NCBI RefSeq assembly: GCF_018812025.1
Contig: NC_063049.1
Span: 39,054,345-39,118,344 of the forward strand
Source of the DNA: Megalobrama amblycephala
Taxonomy: Eukaryota > Chordata > Actinopteri > Cypriniformes > Xenocyprididae
Direction: 5' to 3'
Length of the DNA: 64,000 nucleotides
The notes under the pieces are model-generated. The model was not told the origin of the DNA and ran no database searches. It saw nothing but the letters and a program-made list of their open reading frames with translations. Positions 1 through 12,179 of this stretch are shown here, piece after piece (the first letter of the stretch is position 1; every line of letters starts with the position of its first letter). Made by a program: the position numbers and the translations under genes.

Positions 1-112
1 GACGATCTGACTGAAATTATCAAATGACATTGTTAAAAATAAACTGTTTCTGTTTAGAAGTAATAGCAGAAATCTTTCCACAGTATTGGGAAGTTGAATG
101 ATGGGAAACGGA

Positions 113-140
113 ATCTATCTATCTACCTATCCATCTATCC

Positions 141-227
<87 letters not shown>

Positions 228-268
228 CATCCATCCATCCATCCATCCATCCATCCATCCATCCATCT
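113..268. repeat. (ATCT)n/(ATCC)n microsatellite
   Basis: About 155 bp of tetranucleotide repeat. An ATCT run with an early interruption gives way near 228 to an ATCC run. The sharp switch from one motif to the other is typical of a compound microsatellite in which one substitution spread by slippage. It should be highly length-polymorphic. Confidence 0.97.
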
Positions 269-735
269 AGCCTATAAACCTTTAAACTTTTTGTAAAACT
301 TAAAAAAAAAAGGCTTTGTCAAAGTTTAACAATTTGTTATATGAATTTCTTACAATTTCAATTCTACTTCTTTACATTCAAATTTAAATTTGCATTTCTA
401 CATCCTGTTTGCTGCCTCAATTCCAAATTAATGGAATTTAAAAGGCGTTTTCAGTGAAAAAAAAAAATCTGAAAAAGCTATCTCTGTAGCTTAGTTTCAC
501 TTGGAAAGAAGCTCTGACTTCTAAAAGTTTCAGTATGTCCTTAAAACACATAGAACATATTTAATTTGATTCAAAAATGTTTGATTAGTCAAGATATGAC
601 CCCTTTAAACATCCTCACCGGCACGACCGAATCATGGCCTTCCTGAACAAAAAACACACTAACAAAAGCTCGCACAATTCACAGAGGAAATGGAAACAAA
701 CTGTGGTGGCCTGTGAAACAACCCTGCTTGTAAAA
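269..735. other. AT-rich sequence, nothing recognised
   Basis: AT-rich DNA with short A-runs. I see no ORF of note, no terminal repeats and no splice-flanked open frame. Confidence 0.5.
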
Positions 736-1020
736 AAACAAGAGATGTTGAGGATTATTTAAAGAAAACATCTCGTCACATCTGGCTCCGGGGCTTTGAA
801 GCCGGTGCCTTTCCCACAAGTGCCGGTTAACTACACGGTCCTAACAGTGGCAGGCTGGTCGGTTTGGCCAGCCGTCTGCCTCGTAATGGTGCGGCGTGCC
901 TCATCAAGATTGGCTGCTCGCTCTGGTCTCTAAAGCTGTAATCGAACTCGTCTGGGAGACAAACTAGCATACGTGCGCCTTGATGTGTGTGAGATGCGGC
1001 CGTAAAACACGTTTTAAATG
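736..1020. other. unique GC-balanced block, candidate conserved non-coding element
   Basis: The composition changes from the AT-rich surroundings to a balanced, non-repetitive sequence without low-complexity runs. Short ORFs overlap it but show no protein-like composition. Such islands between transposons in fish DNA are often conserved non-coding elements. That is inference from texture only; no alignment was possible. Confidence 0.3.
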
Positions 1021-2965
1021 GCGTTCACAGCAAGTGCCAGTCTACGTCAAAAAAATGCTTTCAACTTTGCAATTAGCTGGTCTTTCCTGCCACATTCATG
1101 TGGCACATGAGGACCAGACTGTGGGTTTACGATCAGGTCTACGTAATCGTGTGATGCCATCTGAAAAAATGAGTGGAATGTGATAATGGCTCAATATGAA
1201 AGAAAAAAAAATGACAAGCATGCCATCTAGATGAGACATCCATAAACACAGGATTAGCTTTGAGTGCCTATTCATAACAATGTCATATTGCATTTTGAAA
1301 AACTCATAAATGATGATAAACTTCCCTTTTAGCAAAGCGGAGCCCGGAGCATTTCGTAAATTCAATACAAAAGGCAGAACGCGGGTATATTTCACCCCGA
1401 ATCGGATTAGCCGAATTGGATATTATGGAAAACATAAAAATGAGACAATGACAGCATATAAATCTCATTACTCTCTCATCATTTCCATTGTTCTGAGGAG
1501 GTTTTGTTTAAACTAGTCCTCCCCTCTCTGGCTTCCGCCAACACATCTATCTTTCCACAGTGGTGAATTTTCCAGAGCACTTGTTCGGTAATAACAATGA
1601 CATTTTGGTGACCTTACAACACTAATTCTACACTTCATAGACCACAGACTAATATTCGCACTGATTTACCCACAAAACCTCCTGAAAATCACCTCCTGAT
1701 TACAGTTTTATGCAAGTAATACAGGCCACTGCACACTTTAAACAAACACACTGGCCTCCGATATCACAGCTTGGGTAATTAACTTCCTCTAAAGCCTTGA
1801 CTCTGGCCCTGAAAGAAGCTGTTTACGACTTTTTTAGTTGGTTTTCTTGGTAAATATGCAGTTTTAAGATTCTAAATAGTATAAAACAGAAAATTTATGA
1901 CTTGAATAAGAATTTCTGTCACTATTTGTTTAAGCAAAATAGTGACAATGATCATTTGAAAAACTGCAGATGGGGGATATTCTGACACTTTTTTCAATAC
2001 AACTTTTAGTCAAATTGTTGATATCAAGCTATAAAAACACTCAAAGCAATTTCAGTAGTTGTCTCAGATTTGTATCTATCAATTTACTTGGATTCTTTCC
2101 ATTCTCCTCCATTTTTGAGACCCTTTTTTTCCATACGTACTATTCTCCATTTATAAATAAAAGTAAGAATAACAGACAATACTATGCCTATGCAAAAAGC
2201 TCTGCAGATTTCCATGGTACATGTAAATGTTACAATACAAAAAAAAGATCTTGTAAGATCCACCCTACAGCTCTGGTGAAATTGTCGCACTTACGAACAT
2301 CACACCGCACTTGTGTCATTTTTGGGAAGAGTTTTTCGAGAAAATTATGAAATCTAACAGTCCTGAAGATAAATGTGATGCTGAACGCTACCCACAAACT
2401 TGTCATGAATTATTCAAAACCATCTGCTACCGAACTGGAGCTGAAAAAGGATCGAGGGATATTTTGGGTTTCAGTGCATCTGTGCGTGCAATAGGGTCTA
2501 ATTCCCTTTCCTTCAAGATCCTTCTGCATGAATGTACTGTAACATTCACCTCCAGCAAGCATTACCTCTCCAAAAGGAAAGGAATGTAGGAGTCTAGAGC
2601 TCTCGGGTAGGTTAGCTACGAGTAGTGAGCTCAAATCAACAGGAGAAAGGCTAGAGACCTATGATAAATGTTTTTGAACTGTATTTTATACGTACTTGTG
2701 TAAGGAATAGACAAAACGGCTAACAAAACAAACATAATTTCAATCAGCCATTGTAGTCCAGTAGCTGAAAAATGTTAAACATAAGAACTAAAACACTAAA
2801 AATCGAGTTTAAAATTCCACATTGTTGTTTACCAAATGAACAGTAATGACATTTCATTTATATGCACCAGAAGTACATAGACAAAACATAATATTTACCA
2901 ACAAAGTTTTACTAAAACGTTTTAATATCTGAAAAATGCAAGAAATTTTTGAGTGATGAAGGAAA
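1021..2965. other. AT-rich unique sequence, no gene recognised
   Basis: Several short ORFs occur here (for example 1970-2350 plus and 2311-2589 plus). They have no recognisable domain, no convincing splice context and the composition expected by chance. The part around 1700-1810 is less AT-rich and may be a conserved block. No terminal repeats were found. Confidence 0.4.
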
Positions 2966-2969
2966 CTTA

Positions 2970-3279
2970 CACTACAACATTTAAAAGTTTTGGGTCTCTT
3001 ATGCTTACCAATGCTGCACTGATTTGACAGTAAATCAGCAATATTGTAAAATATTGTTACAATTTAAAATATCTGATTTATATTTGAATATATTTAAAAA
3101 TGTATTCCTGTACTCCAATAAAACGTTCAAAGAACAGCTTTTATTTGAAAAATACAAATCTTTTGTAACATTATAAATGCTTTTATGGTCACTTTTGATC
3201 AATTTAATGTGTCCTTTCTGAATAAAAGTAATTTCTTAAAAAAAAAAAAATCTTACTGACCTTAAACTGTTGGTAGTGT
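2970..3279. mobile_element. internally deleted TIR element (GTTCAAAAGTTTGGGG family), TA-flanked
   Basis: Starts with CACTAC followed by a degraded TTAAAAGTTTTGGGTC and ends with a complementary GGTAGTG. TA lies just outside each end. The interior matches other copies in this window (8484-9088, 12180-13240, 54340-55798) but the middle is missing. No transposase is encoded. The TA flanks suggest mobilisation by a Tc1/mariner-type enzyme; that is inference. Confidence 0.65.
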
Positions 3280-4049
3280 AGATATTAAATTAAATATAGT
3301 TCACCCAAAAATGAAAGTTATCCCATGATTTACTCACCCTCAAGCCATCAGTGTATGACTATCTTCTTTCAGACCAACACAATCGGAGACATATTTAAAA
3401 ATATCCTAGCTCTTCCAAGCTTTATAATGGTAGTGGATGGGAGGGGGGAATTTTGCAGCCCAGTTTGAAGCTTGTTATTTTAGTTTATCCACCTTATTCC
3501 TGACTAGCCTACTGCATTTCGAATTATGGGTTGCACTTCTGGTTTGGGGAACTTCCATTTAAAAAGACTGAAACTAATTGTTTCAAATCATAAGGTTGCC
3601 CTATAAATAAAGCGTATCTGTCAATTTGACTGAATGAGCTGTCAATTTTTCTTTCATGTTTTATTTTACGTAACGCTTGGTATTTTCAAGTAAAATTATA
3701 ACAAGAATATCTATGGCAAGAGCTCTTTTCAGTCGTGATTATTTTCTTTTGTCCATTTGCATTCCACTGTAATAGTATGAAAAGGACAACATATGCTGCA
3801 CATTTGTCGTCTGTTCTCCCAATATAATTTGCGATATATCCCATTAATAATTCACTGGAATGCACGAAGAATCTCTCGTTTTTCTCCTCAAAGCCTCTTT
3901 CCAGGTTTATTTTCACAGGTAAATACAATTTATTATCCGTAAAATTGACGGAAATCACTTTGAAATAGTATCACGCAATGCTGAAGTTCATGAAAATTTT
4001 TTATTAAGGCAACATATATTACATAACACAGATATATATCACTATAGTT

Positions 4050-4376
4050 TGTGACGAGCAGGGCGGGCGAGAGCCGTGAGGGACCGGCGCGAGGCCGGTG
4101 ACGTAAGTGATAATGAGCATCACCTGCGAGGCGCACCGGCCTTGAGTCTCTCACGGAGGAGCTCCAGAGGCATAAAAGGAGGAGCGACGAAAGTGAAGGA
4201 TGAGAGAGGACCAGGTCTGGATTTTATTTTATGTTTTATTATGTTTGTGTGGCCAGCAGACGTCCACGAGGGTCTGTTGGCATTACTTTCCTTTTGTATT
4301 TGTTTTTTTGGAATTAAAGTTTTGTTGAATGTTCGCCGGTTCCCGCCTCCTTCCCGTACATACGAACTGTGTTACA
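4050..4376 (+). repeat. 5' LTR
   Basis: 327 bp. It has a TATA-like CATAAAAGG at 4171 and a polyadenylation signal ATTAAA at 4313-4318. It is 11 bp longer than the 3' LTR because of extra sequence in the T-rich stretch around 4214-4240. The GC-rich 5' third contains several CpGs. Confidence 0.9.
4171..4179 (+). promoter_or_regulatory. LTR TATA box
   Basis: CATAAAAGG, conserved in the 3' LTR at 5138. Its position about 120 bp into a 327-bp LTR and about 140 bp upstream of the ATTAAA signal fits a U3 promoter. Confidence 0.55.
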
Positions 4377-4377
4377 T

Positions 4378-4395
4378 TGGTGCCGAAACCCGGGA
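4378..4395 (+). other. primer-binding site complementary to tRNA-Phe
   Basis: TGGTGCCGAAACCCGGGA starts one base after the 5' LTR. Its complement ends in TTTCGGCACCA, matching the 3' end of vertebrate tRNA-Phe (GAA) including CCA, as I recall that tRNA. This fixes the transcription direction as plus. Confidence 0.75.
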
Positions 4396-5016
4396 GGAAG
4401 GAGGGACATGCTGTTGGAGAGCCCTCCTTGCTGAGGGGGATCGCGGTGCTGCGGAGTTCGGGCAGCGCGGGAGTGTGAAGACCGCGAGAGGCTGCCCGAG
4501 GCGGTGGTACTGGAGCCTTTTGAAAGGGGGACGGAGACCCGGATGCCGTGCTCCTGGGACGAGGTGGGGTGGCTGCCGTCCAAGAGGGACCGGAGGAGTC
4601 GCCGCCGTTCGCCGTGGGCCGGACCCTGCTGCCGTCTGCCATGAAGGGGAGGAGCAGGGAACGGGGGACTCGCTGCCGGCTGCCTTCAGTCGGAGGAGCC
4701 ATCGCCAGCTGCCAGGGGGCGGAGGAGGATCGAGCCATCCACGGAGCGTCCAGCACCATCGCATGGCACCGCGAGGAAGAGCGTCTCGGCTGGCTGAGGA
4801 CTGAGCGGCAGTGTGTCTGGGAACCAGACTAAGAATTTTTTTTTTTTTTTTTTCTTTTTCCTCTCTCCCCTCTCTCGTTCTGTCACTCCCCTTGCTTACG
4901 TCTCCTTTCTCTCGTCTCGTCTGTCCTCAGGTGCTGCAGGCGCCGAGACAGGCCCCGGGGGGGAGTAGAGCGCAGTCTCGGGAGTACCCCCCGGCCTGCG
5001 AGGGGCGATGGGGGTA
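4396..5016 (+). other. LTR element interior, no retroviral proteins
   Basis: GC-rich, about 620 bp. Overlapping open frames exist (4548-4832 plus, 4283-4759 minus and others), but none shows a zinc knuckle, protease DTG or reverse-transcriptase YxDD motif. They look like products of high GC content. A T-run and a CT-rich tract lie at about 4839-4925. The interior resembles a packaging and leader region kept after loss of coding sequence. Confidence 0.6.
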
Positions 5017-5332
5017 TGTGGCGAGCAGGGCGGGCGAGAGCCGTGAGGGAACGGCGCGAGGCCGGTGACGCAAGTGATAATGAGCATCACCTGCGAGGCG
5101 CGCCGGCCTTGAGTCTCTCACGGAGGAGCTCCAGAGGCATAAAAGGAGGAGTGACGACAGTGAAGGACAAGAGAGGACCAGGCCTGGATTTTGTTATGTT
5201 TGTGTGGCCGGCAGATGTCCGCGAGGGTCTGCCGGCATTACTTTCATTTTGTATTTGTTTATTTTGGAATTAAAGTTTTGCTGAATGTTCGCCGGTTCCC
5301 GCCTCCTTCCCATACATACGAACTGTGTTACA
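5017..5332 (+). repeat. 3' LTR
   Basis: 316 bp, same ends and motifs as the 5' LTR: TATA-like motif at 5138 and ATTAAA at 5269-5274. About 18 substitutions, mostly transitions, separate the two copies. Confidence 0.9.
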
Positions 5333-5760
5333 TAGTTATATTTAACCCGTGCGTTATTGCTGTGGAAAGAATCGTGCTTTTTCATGGTTTATTGAAAGTA
5401 CCTTGTTGATGCATTTACACTTTTAAATGTCCTTTTAATGTTCGTTGGTTGAAGGGTGAGTAGAATAATGTCATCTCATTGTACCCAGTTAAAAAAAAAA
5501 AAAAACATTATTGCGTTCATAGAGCGAGCCTTTCACTGACTGCAGCTTAACAGAAGTTACACCCATAATTTGTGCAAAGCGTCATGGGGCATAGGAATAA
5601 GGTGGATAAAGTTTTAAATATGGATATTTTTCTTACAAAAACCCACTGGTTCACATCAGAAGGCATTTATTAACACCCTGGAGCTGTATGGATTATTTTT
5701 ATGATGGATGGATGCATTTTTTGGGCTTCAAAATCACACCCCCCCATTCAGGGTGCTGTA

Positions 5761-6049
5761 AGGGGCACAAAAAAAAAATCTACCTCATTTTATGCTAAAG
5801 CCATTTATGACCTTACTCCGATAAAGGAAAACAGGTAAACGTGTTTACATGACAACATGCATTTTCGGCTTATTAAGCATAATCGGGTTAAAAATGTGCA
5901 TGTAAAAAGTGTTCACAGCCTCATATCTGTCTGGAAATAATATCTAAAAAAAAAAAGTAAAATAGAGACCACACCAATACCAAACCCTTTGCTGGATAAT
6001 AACTGAGAATATAACTATGATCTGGAAAGAAAACAAGACAAAAAGGAAA

Positions 6050-6084
<35 letters not shown>

Positions 6085-6170
6085 ACTGGGTTTGAATTAA
6101 ATAAATTGGCCCTCGTTTGTTTAAGACAAGGACGGCTCTTAGACTTTACAAATCCAGGCCTTGGCTTTCG
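5761..6170. repeat. AT-rich sequence with 29-nt poly(A)
   Basis: Holds a pure A run at about 6053-6081 and little else. No SINE-like promoter boxes were seen upstream, so I do not call a retroposon tail. Confidence 0.5.
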
Positions 6171-6485
6171 GCAGATTAAAGAGCCCAGAGAGACCTGTGG
6201 CTAGATCTCTGCTAATAAAATTTGGGTGTTAAATAAACTGTGCTAGCGCCTCAAAGGGCCTGTAGAGCCCTAACTAGCGCTGGCCAGGCTTCAGTCACAA
6301 CCCGGCCTGTCTTTGTGTTTATGTTTGAAGCAGGAGAGTTGCCTTCATGACGATTTATTGACGCAAGATCCCCACAGTTCAGTCTGCCAGCAATTAATCA
6401 TGGGGCTTGTTCGGGCCTGTGAGAGCGATCTCCCCACAACCTGAGCCAGGAGACTAACCCACTCGTGAGATCGGCACAACGCTTA
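6171..6485. other. unique block, strong candidate conserved non-coding element
   Basis: A non-repetitive, GC-balanced stretch without an extended open frame. It includes a homeodomain-type AATTAATCATGG at about 6393. The texture differs sharply from the transposon-rich flanks. Enhancer function is only a guess. Confidence 0.35.
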
Positions 6486-7436
6486 ATCAATGGAACAAAA
6501 CTACCACCCAAAATCCGTTACCAGCAAAGAATATACGATCTGCCATCCTTCAACACCAAACAACACTTCCTCTTGCTGGAAAATAATTGAGCTTCATGAC
6601 AGAAATGATGTTTACACAACTTACATGTTCCTCCATGAGCATGTGACGTGGCAAACGGTCGCGTTTCTGAGGAAAAGGACCCTGAGAAACCAGATAAAAA
6701 AAGGTTTCATGATGAAAGACCACTCCTATATCATTTACTTTTCTATCAACAGAGGTTCCCAGAGCATGGGATCCCTTCATGAGAAGTGAGGATGTAACGT
6801 ACAAACAAGCTTCACACGACATCCAATTCATAAACAGAGAAGATTAAGATTTAAGATCTGAAGAGGGAAAAACTCTCCGCAAACCTCAAGGTATGACGCA
6901 AAACTACAACTGAAAAAACACGATAAATGAAAACAACTTACATAACGCAGTTGCTCTGATCTATATTACAATTGCACAATCACACCTGAGATGCACTCTA
7001 GAGACAGACAGATATATGGGCCAATATGGTCAATATTATCTCATATACTACAATAATCCGCAGGCCTATATCAGTATTATATCAGCCATTCCGCTCTGTA
7101 AATATTGGCGTTGGCCACTGCAGAACCACTAAATGCACACTAGAGGTCAACCGATAAATTAGTATATCAATATTTTTGACTGATAATTGTTTCTTCTATT
7201 TTTCTTAATGTATGATCATTATTCTGTGAACCACATTTATGTATGCATGTATGTATGTACATATTTATTTACAAATATTCATAATAATAATAATAATTAA
7301 ACTAAATGGGGATATTTTATATGTTTGCATTAGAGATCAAACATTACAGAAATACTGATTATTGTTCTGTCCAATAACCAAAATGCAGAACCAATTTTGA
7401 ATTGTTTAATGAATGCTTTTTGTCCAACATTTTGAG
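6486..7436. other. intergenic sequence with fragmentary repeats
   Basis: Short ORFs around 6490-6831 overlap on both strands and look random. Near 7143-7165 there is a GAGGTCAACCGATAAA stretch resembling the end of a teleost DNA transposon. No complete element can be delimited. Confidence 0.35.
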
Positions 7437-7440
7437 TTAA

Positions 7441-7550
7441 AGGGTTAGTTCACCCAAAAATGAAATTTCTGTCATTATTACATGTCATTCCAAGCCCGTA
7501 GGACCTTCGTTCATCTTTGGAACACAAATTAAGATATTTTTGATGAATGA
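7441..7550 (+). mobile_element. left-end fragment of a TTAA fold-back element
   Basis: TTAA (7437-7440) is followed by AGGGTTAGTTCACCC and about 95 bp shared with the left arms at 57079 and 59270. The right arm is absent. The fragment keeps the TTCGTTCATCTTTGGAACAC block. Confidence 0.75.
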
Positions 7551-8480
7551 ATAAAACAATTATATATCAGCTCTGTGTACAGGTTATTGGACACAAACAA
7601 TAACTAGTAAATGACTCATTTAATATTGGTTGATCTCGAATGTGCACACACATTAAACAGAACCAAATAGCCAGAACTACATGTCTGCTACCTTTAACAA
7701 CATTCAAATGACCTCACACGGTAATGGCCTTTTGGCAACATGACAATTTTTTCTTACTCCCAACAACTTAACCAGCCTTAAATCTGGCAGAAAAACAAGC
7801 CTCCTAGCACGAGGTTATTTAATGAATGGACACACTGACTGGAACTCATGGAGACATAGTTTGGGTTTTATGGCGGAAAGAAAAATTCCCTGAAAAACCT
7901 GCCCTCTGAATGCCGAGAAAGGAGATAATTACACATAATGAGACACAAAAAGCACTCAAATATCATGATTAAACTCTGCGAAAAAAAGTTAGTTCCAACG
8001 CAAATTGGTTTAATAGTTCAAACAATGACCACGGGACTAGACCAAATGAAGCCACCCAACAAAATGTCAGCACAAAATAATAATAAAAAAAAAAACCATA
8101 ACAACAGTTTACCCACTACTTTAGTATTGTACATAATGTGTGTAGGCCAACTAAATAAAAACACATAACAACCATCCCATCAGTCCAGTGGAATTCAAAA
8201 TAGTAGGAATTATTGATGCCACATAAAACTTCAAGGAAAACATGAATCTATCACTGTACCGTGTACTCACATTTTACGAAAAAAAATATTATGATTCCAT
8301 TTCAACCATCTAAATCTGTCTGCCCCTCATAAACAGCAGGACATATTTTCCACCTTCTCGTTTTAAATCTCAAGCAAGAAAGCAAAGAAAACAAGAAAGA
8401 AAAAAATCTGTGACAAGTTTACAGGCACGGATTTCCGCCAATCCAAATCAATTCAATCTGACTGCAGATTCCAAAAGTTT
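7551..8480. other. unique sequence, possible conserved block at about 7715-7930
   Basis: The 7715-7930 section is non-repetitive and compositionally balanced. The rest is AT-rich. The small ORF 7938-8168 is rich in Lys/Asn and looks like chance reading of A-rich DNA. Confidence 0.3.
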
Positions 8481-8483
8481 ATA

Positions 8484-9088
<605 letters not shown>

Positions 9089-9451
9089 CATGTAAATAAA
9101 TTCTGCTATCGGACAAAAATCAAAATGTATTCTGAATAAAATACTCTGTTAGCATTCAAAATGACCACAGAGTGACAAGCTTCTGAATCCTGTCATAGAA
9201 AGTGACCGATTCAGTGCAATTGTTATTTTTCTCTTTCTAACATTTCTAATATAAAAATATAGACACATGAATAGTCTCAGGGTGAGACTCTATCGTAAAG
9301 TTTAAAAGCTGATTTATGGAATGAAATTGGAATTGTTTCCCAGTTTGATACTTCAACCAACAATTATTACTCAAGGATTATTAAAATGCACCAATCTGAC
9401 ACTGTACAGCACTGGATTCTTTCATGTGAGAGGATTATGGGTTACAACTTC

Positions 9452-9749
9452 TCAAGAGCTATTCTCAGACTCAATGGAGGCAGTAATACTGCATAAACAG
9501 AGATTGACTAAGGAGCAGGCAGGTTTGCAGCTGCACGGCCCGACTAAAAACAGTGACAGACTGCGATTACGAGTCTGCTGTAGGGGAGCTCGGTACACTG
9601 GCATCTGCATCTGGATCAAGTTGCGTTCCCCATCCTGCTGCCCTGGGGCAAACACACCATTAGTGCCAGTTGTTTGGAGCAGTAAAGCCTGCAGACTAGC
9701 AGCCATGATGTCAGCCTGCTGGGCTAAACTGGGCAGTCCATGCAACGGG
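9452..9749 (-). other. candidate protein-coding exon of unknown gene
   Basis: On the minus strand a pyrimidine-rich tract ends in CTCTGTAG at 9750-9757, a good splice acceptor. An open frame runs from 9749 to a stop at 9452. The first ~60 residues (PLHGLPSLAQQADIMAASLQ to PVYRAPLQQ) are rich in Gln/Leu/Ala and look like a disordered segment of a nuclear regulatory protein. I do not recognise the protein. No strong donor is visible: ATG|GTGTGT near 9670 is possible, or this is a terminal exon. Beyond residue 60 the composition is less convincing. It could instead be a conserved non-coding block that happens to be open. Confidence 0.33.
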
Positions 9750-9757
9750 CTACAGAG

Positions 9758-10370
9758 AAAACAAAACAAAAATGTCAAACAATATGCTCCATCACCCAGT
9801 AACTCAACAGAATGGAATGGCCCGATATTCCCAAAGGAAGTCTGGACTTTGATACGGCCGGATCAAAAACCTGTTTGCCGATCCAGAAGGTCTGGAGAGA
9901 AATGAAAGTATATCAAGCCGTCCACCTTCAAATGAGGACCAATGAGATCTCAGAGCCTCAGGCAAAAGCTTCTGAGGTACCGAAATAAATACAAGCCCAG
10001 AGCGCTAGAGCGATATTCATCATTACTGGCAAATCAGCCGTTCCATTTCATGTGGCCCCTGGGACGAGGGCGGCAAGCTGACAATCAAACAGCTGCATTC
10101 GATGGCGCAAGCTCCGGGACTGAGCACAAGCATTCGCAAATGGCGTGGAATGGGATAGCTGGGAGTAAAGGGTTGAATGAGTGGAGAAACACCCTGCTGC
10201 ACCAAACGAGTACAAGGACCTGAATGAACTAGAAAACATAAACAAAATCTTTGGTCGCTAAATAATTTCTTTAAAAGGTAAAGTGTGCATACTTTTTCTC
10301 TCAATGTTATCATAATTCCATACCAGTTTAGTATGCAGAGACAACAACTTTAAGTAAGACTTTTTTTTAT
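9758..10370. other. unique sequence with candidate conserved block 10020-10240
   Basis: Non-repetitive and GC-balanced in the middle. ORFs on both strands (9942-10223 plus, 10023-10313 minus) overlap each other without a recognisable domain or paired splice sites. Confidence 0.3.
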
Positions 10371-10920
10371 GCATGTCCGGTCAGGCCAGTAGCTCAGATT
10401 TCTACTTGCTTTGCCGACATTTTCACTGGCTCTACCACCATGTGGGCTTGAAATTAACTTATATTTTATATATGATATATTTTTTTTGCTCACCAGCCAC
10501 TGCGGCTAGTGTTTTTCCAAAGTTACTAGCCACTCAGCATTTTCACTGGCTATGAGGATACCATGGGGAAAAACTGCCATTTATATATTTTTAATATTAT
10601 CTCATATTTTGATAGCAGATATTAGGCTGCTGTCACTTTAAAACATGATGCAGGGATCCATTATACTGTTACACATGTGTTTTCTTTCTCAACTGTTTCA
10701 GTTCACTTACAACATAACTGACTGTGTTTACAATGTCAAGACCGGCATTTTGACATTTTTTTGTGTGTATTTGACTGTTAAAGCGCAATGAGCAGTTAAT
10801 TTAATACTCAATTTAGTACTGAGATTCGGCTTTATGTACGCGCACTTTGGATGTGAGCACAAAATCTGCGAGAAAAACTATGCGCAAACTCATGCAGAAA
10901 TTCAAGCCCTGTAACACCAA
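10371..10920. mobile_element. degenerate repeat with GGCTTGAAATTAAC / TTCAAGCCCTG ends
   Basis: A GGGCTTGAAATTAAC block (about 10444) and an AATTCAAGCCCTG block (about 10900) form weak inverted ends. Inside, the phrase around ACTAGCCACTCAGC / TTTTCACTGGCT recurs (10418 and 10539). Probably an old non-autonomous DNA element; boundaries are uncertain. Confidence 0.35.
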
Positions 10921-11695
10921 CAATATTTATCCGGAGCAAAAATCTATATTCGAAAAATCTATATTTCTGACAGCACTACATTGCATTTAGTTTATTATTT
11001 TTAGATGCCTTTTTAAAAGACTGCAGTTGAAAAATGAATATATAAAATTCACACAATATACAAAATAAAAATGTAACATTTTTCATTTATATTTACAATT
11101 GTAAATGTCTCATTTTAAATGCATTTAAAATTTGCTTATTTAAAACAATTATTTTCACATATTTTGACATTTTTTTTAACCATCAAATATTATGTTTTCT
11201 TTACAAAGAAGATTTGCAATAAAACTTGGAAATTCTAAAATTATACAGGAAACTTAGCAAGTCATAACTATGCATCATAAACCAGCAAGATTTTTCAGGC
11301 TAAACTTACAGCCAAATGTCACATAAAACCAAATGTTTAAGTTTGCAAAGCATAAAAATGTACTAAACACAATTAAGAAAAAGTAAGACATAGCTCTGGG
11401 GAAAGTGACTGTTCAGAGAAAGGTTTCTAATGTGTCGTCATGTGTTTGCGTTGCAATGTGGTTGCTAAGACGTTCTGAGTGATTTCTAGCGAAAAATCTA
11501 TTTTATTTGTTTGTATGTTTGTTTTGCCATTTTATTGTTTCTCATCAAAAACTACATGATTCCAGGTATCAAAGTTGGTGTTATAGGTTTCAGTAGCACC
11601 AATAATGTGCTTTAAAAAACACCAAGTCCTGACTCCTGCACCAGTAGTGTCCAAATAGTTTCTCTGTGCAGATGTGAAGGAGGGGTTTGAGAAGA
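10921..11695. other. AT-rich sequence, nothing recognised
   Basis: AT-rich, no ORF above background, no clear terminal repeats. Confidence 0.45.
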
Positions 11696-12060
11696 AAGTT
11701 CACATTCAGGCACACTGGGTAATGTCAACAGATGCTGAAGGAATTTGATGCGGAAGAAAATGCAGTGAGAGAGAGATCAGGGAATGACCTCTTCTGATGA
11801 GAAAAAACAGATTAGACTGATGCTGGCGATCCCCGGCTGAAATTGCTCTTTCGGACCAAAAGCGGATTAGTGGACGGGATGTGTGAGAGGTGACATCAGG
11901 CCTCCAAATCTCCAATCCAGCTCAGAGAATACAAAACTATTACATCAACCCTGGATTAGCAACACAGACCACCAACGGCGAAGTCTTTCTCCCTCTGAGA
12001 AGATCAGGAGTGAGATGATTGGCTAATGAGTGTTGTTTCTGTAATCTACTCATGTGGAGC
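11696..12060. other. unique block, candidate conserved non-coding element
   Basis: Balanced composition and no repeats. The 69-codon minus ORF 11706-11915 lies here without a recognisable motif. Confidence 0.3.
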
Positions 12061-12179
12061 AAAACACTGCTCTCAACACCATCACATAAAACAATATTTA
12101 GATTAATAAAATAAAAATATTTAGATAAAAACCTCTCAGTATTTCATGTAAATATTTCAATATACTCATACATAAACTG

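Larger units (their letters stand above)
4050..5332 (+). mobile_element. complete non-autonomous LTR retrotransposon with 5-bp TSD
   Basis: Two LTRs (4050-4376 and 5017-5332) start with TGTG and end with TGTTACA, and flank a 640-bp interior. The 5-bp target duplication TAGTT lies at 4045-4049 and 5333-5337. A primer-binding site follows the 5' LTR after one base, and a purine-rich stretch (about 5001-5016) precedes the 3' LTR. By eye the LTRs differ at about 18 positions plus one 11-bp indel. The interior has no gag, protease, reverse transcriptase or integrase, so it must rely on proteins in trans. The 5-bp TSD fits Ty3/Gypsy or an endogenous retrovirus; I cannot choose between them. Confidence 0.9.
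3288..5760. mobile_element. fold-back (long inverted repeat) element interrupted by an LTR element
   Basis: The left arm (about 3288-3545) starts with the TTCACCCAAAAATG end and runs through a CTTTCAGAC-type region to a GTTTATCCACCTTATTCC block. The right arm (about 5540-5740) holds the complement GGAATAAGGTGGATAAAG, then a TTTTTCTTAC / AGAAGGC / GATGGATGGATGCA stretch shared with other copies at 16.7, 24.3, 41.6 and 61.9 kb. The right terminal part is lost. The LTR element at 4050-5332 sits in the loop. Non-coding. Confidence 0.55.

Noticed and set aside
4076..5273. Overlapping Arg/Gly/Pro-rich ORFs on both strands (up to 242 codons)
   Set aside because: They run across LTR and interior of a retroelement with high GC content, overlap in several frames and have no retroviral or cellular motif.
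6053..6081. SINE or processed pseudogene tail at the 29-nt poly(A)
   Set aside because: No A-box/B-box promoter, no gene-like sequence upstream and no flanking direct repeats were found.
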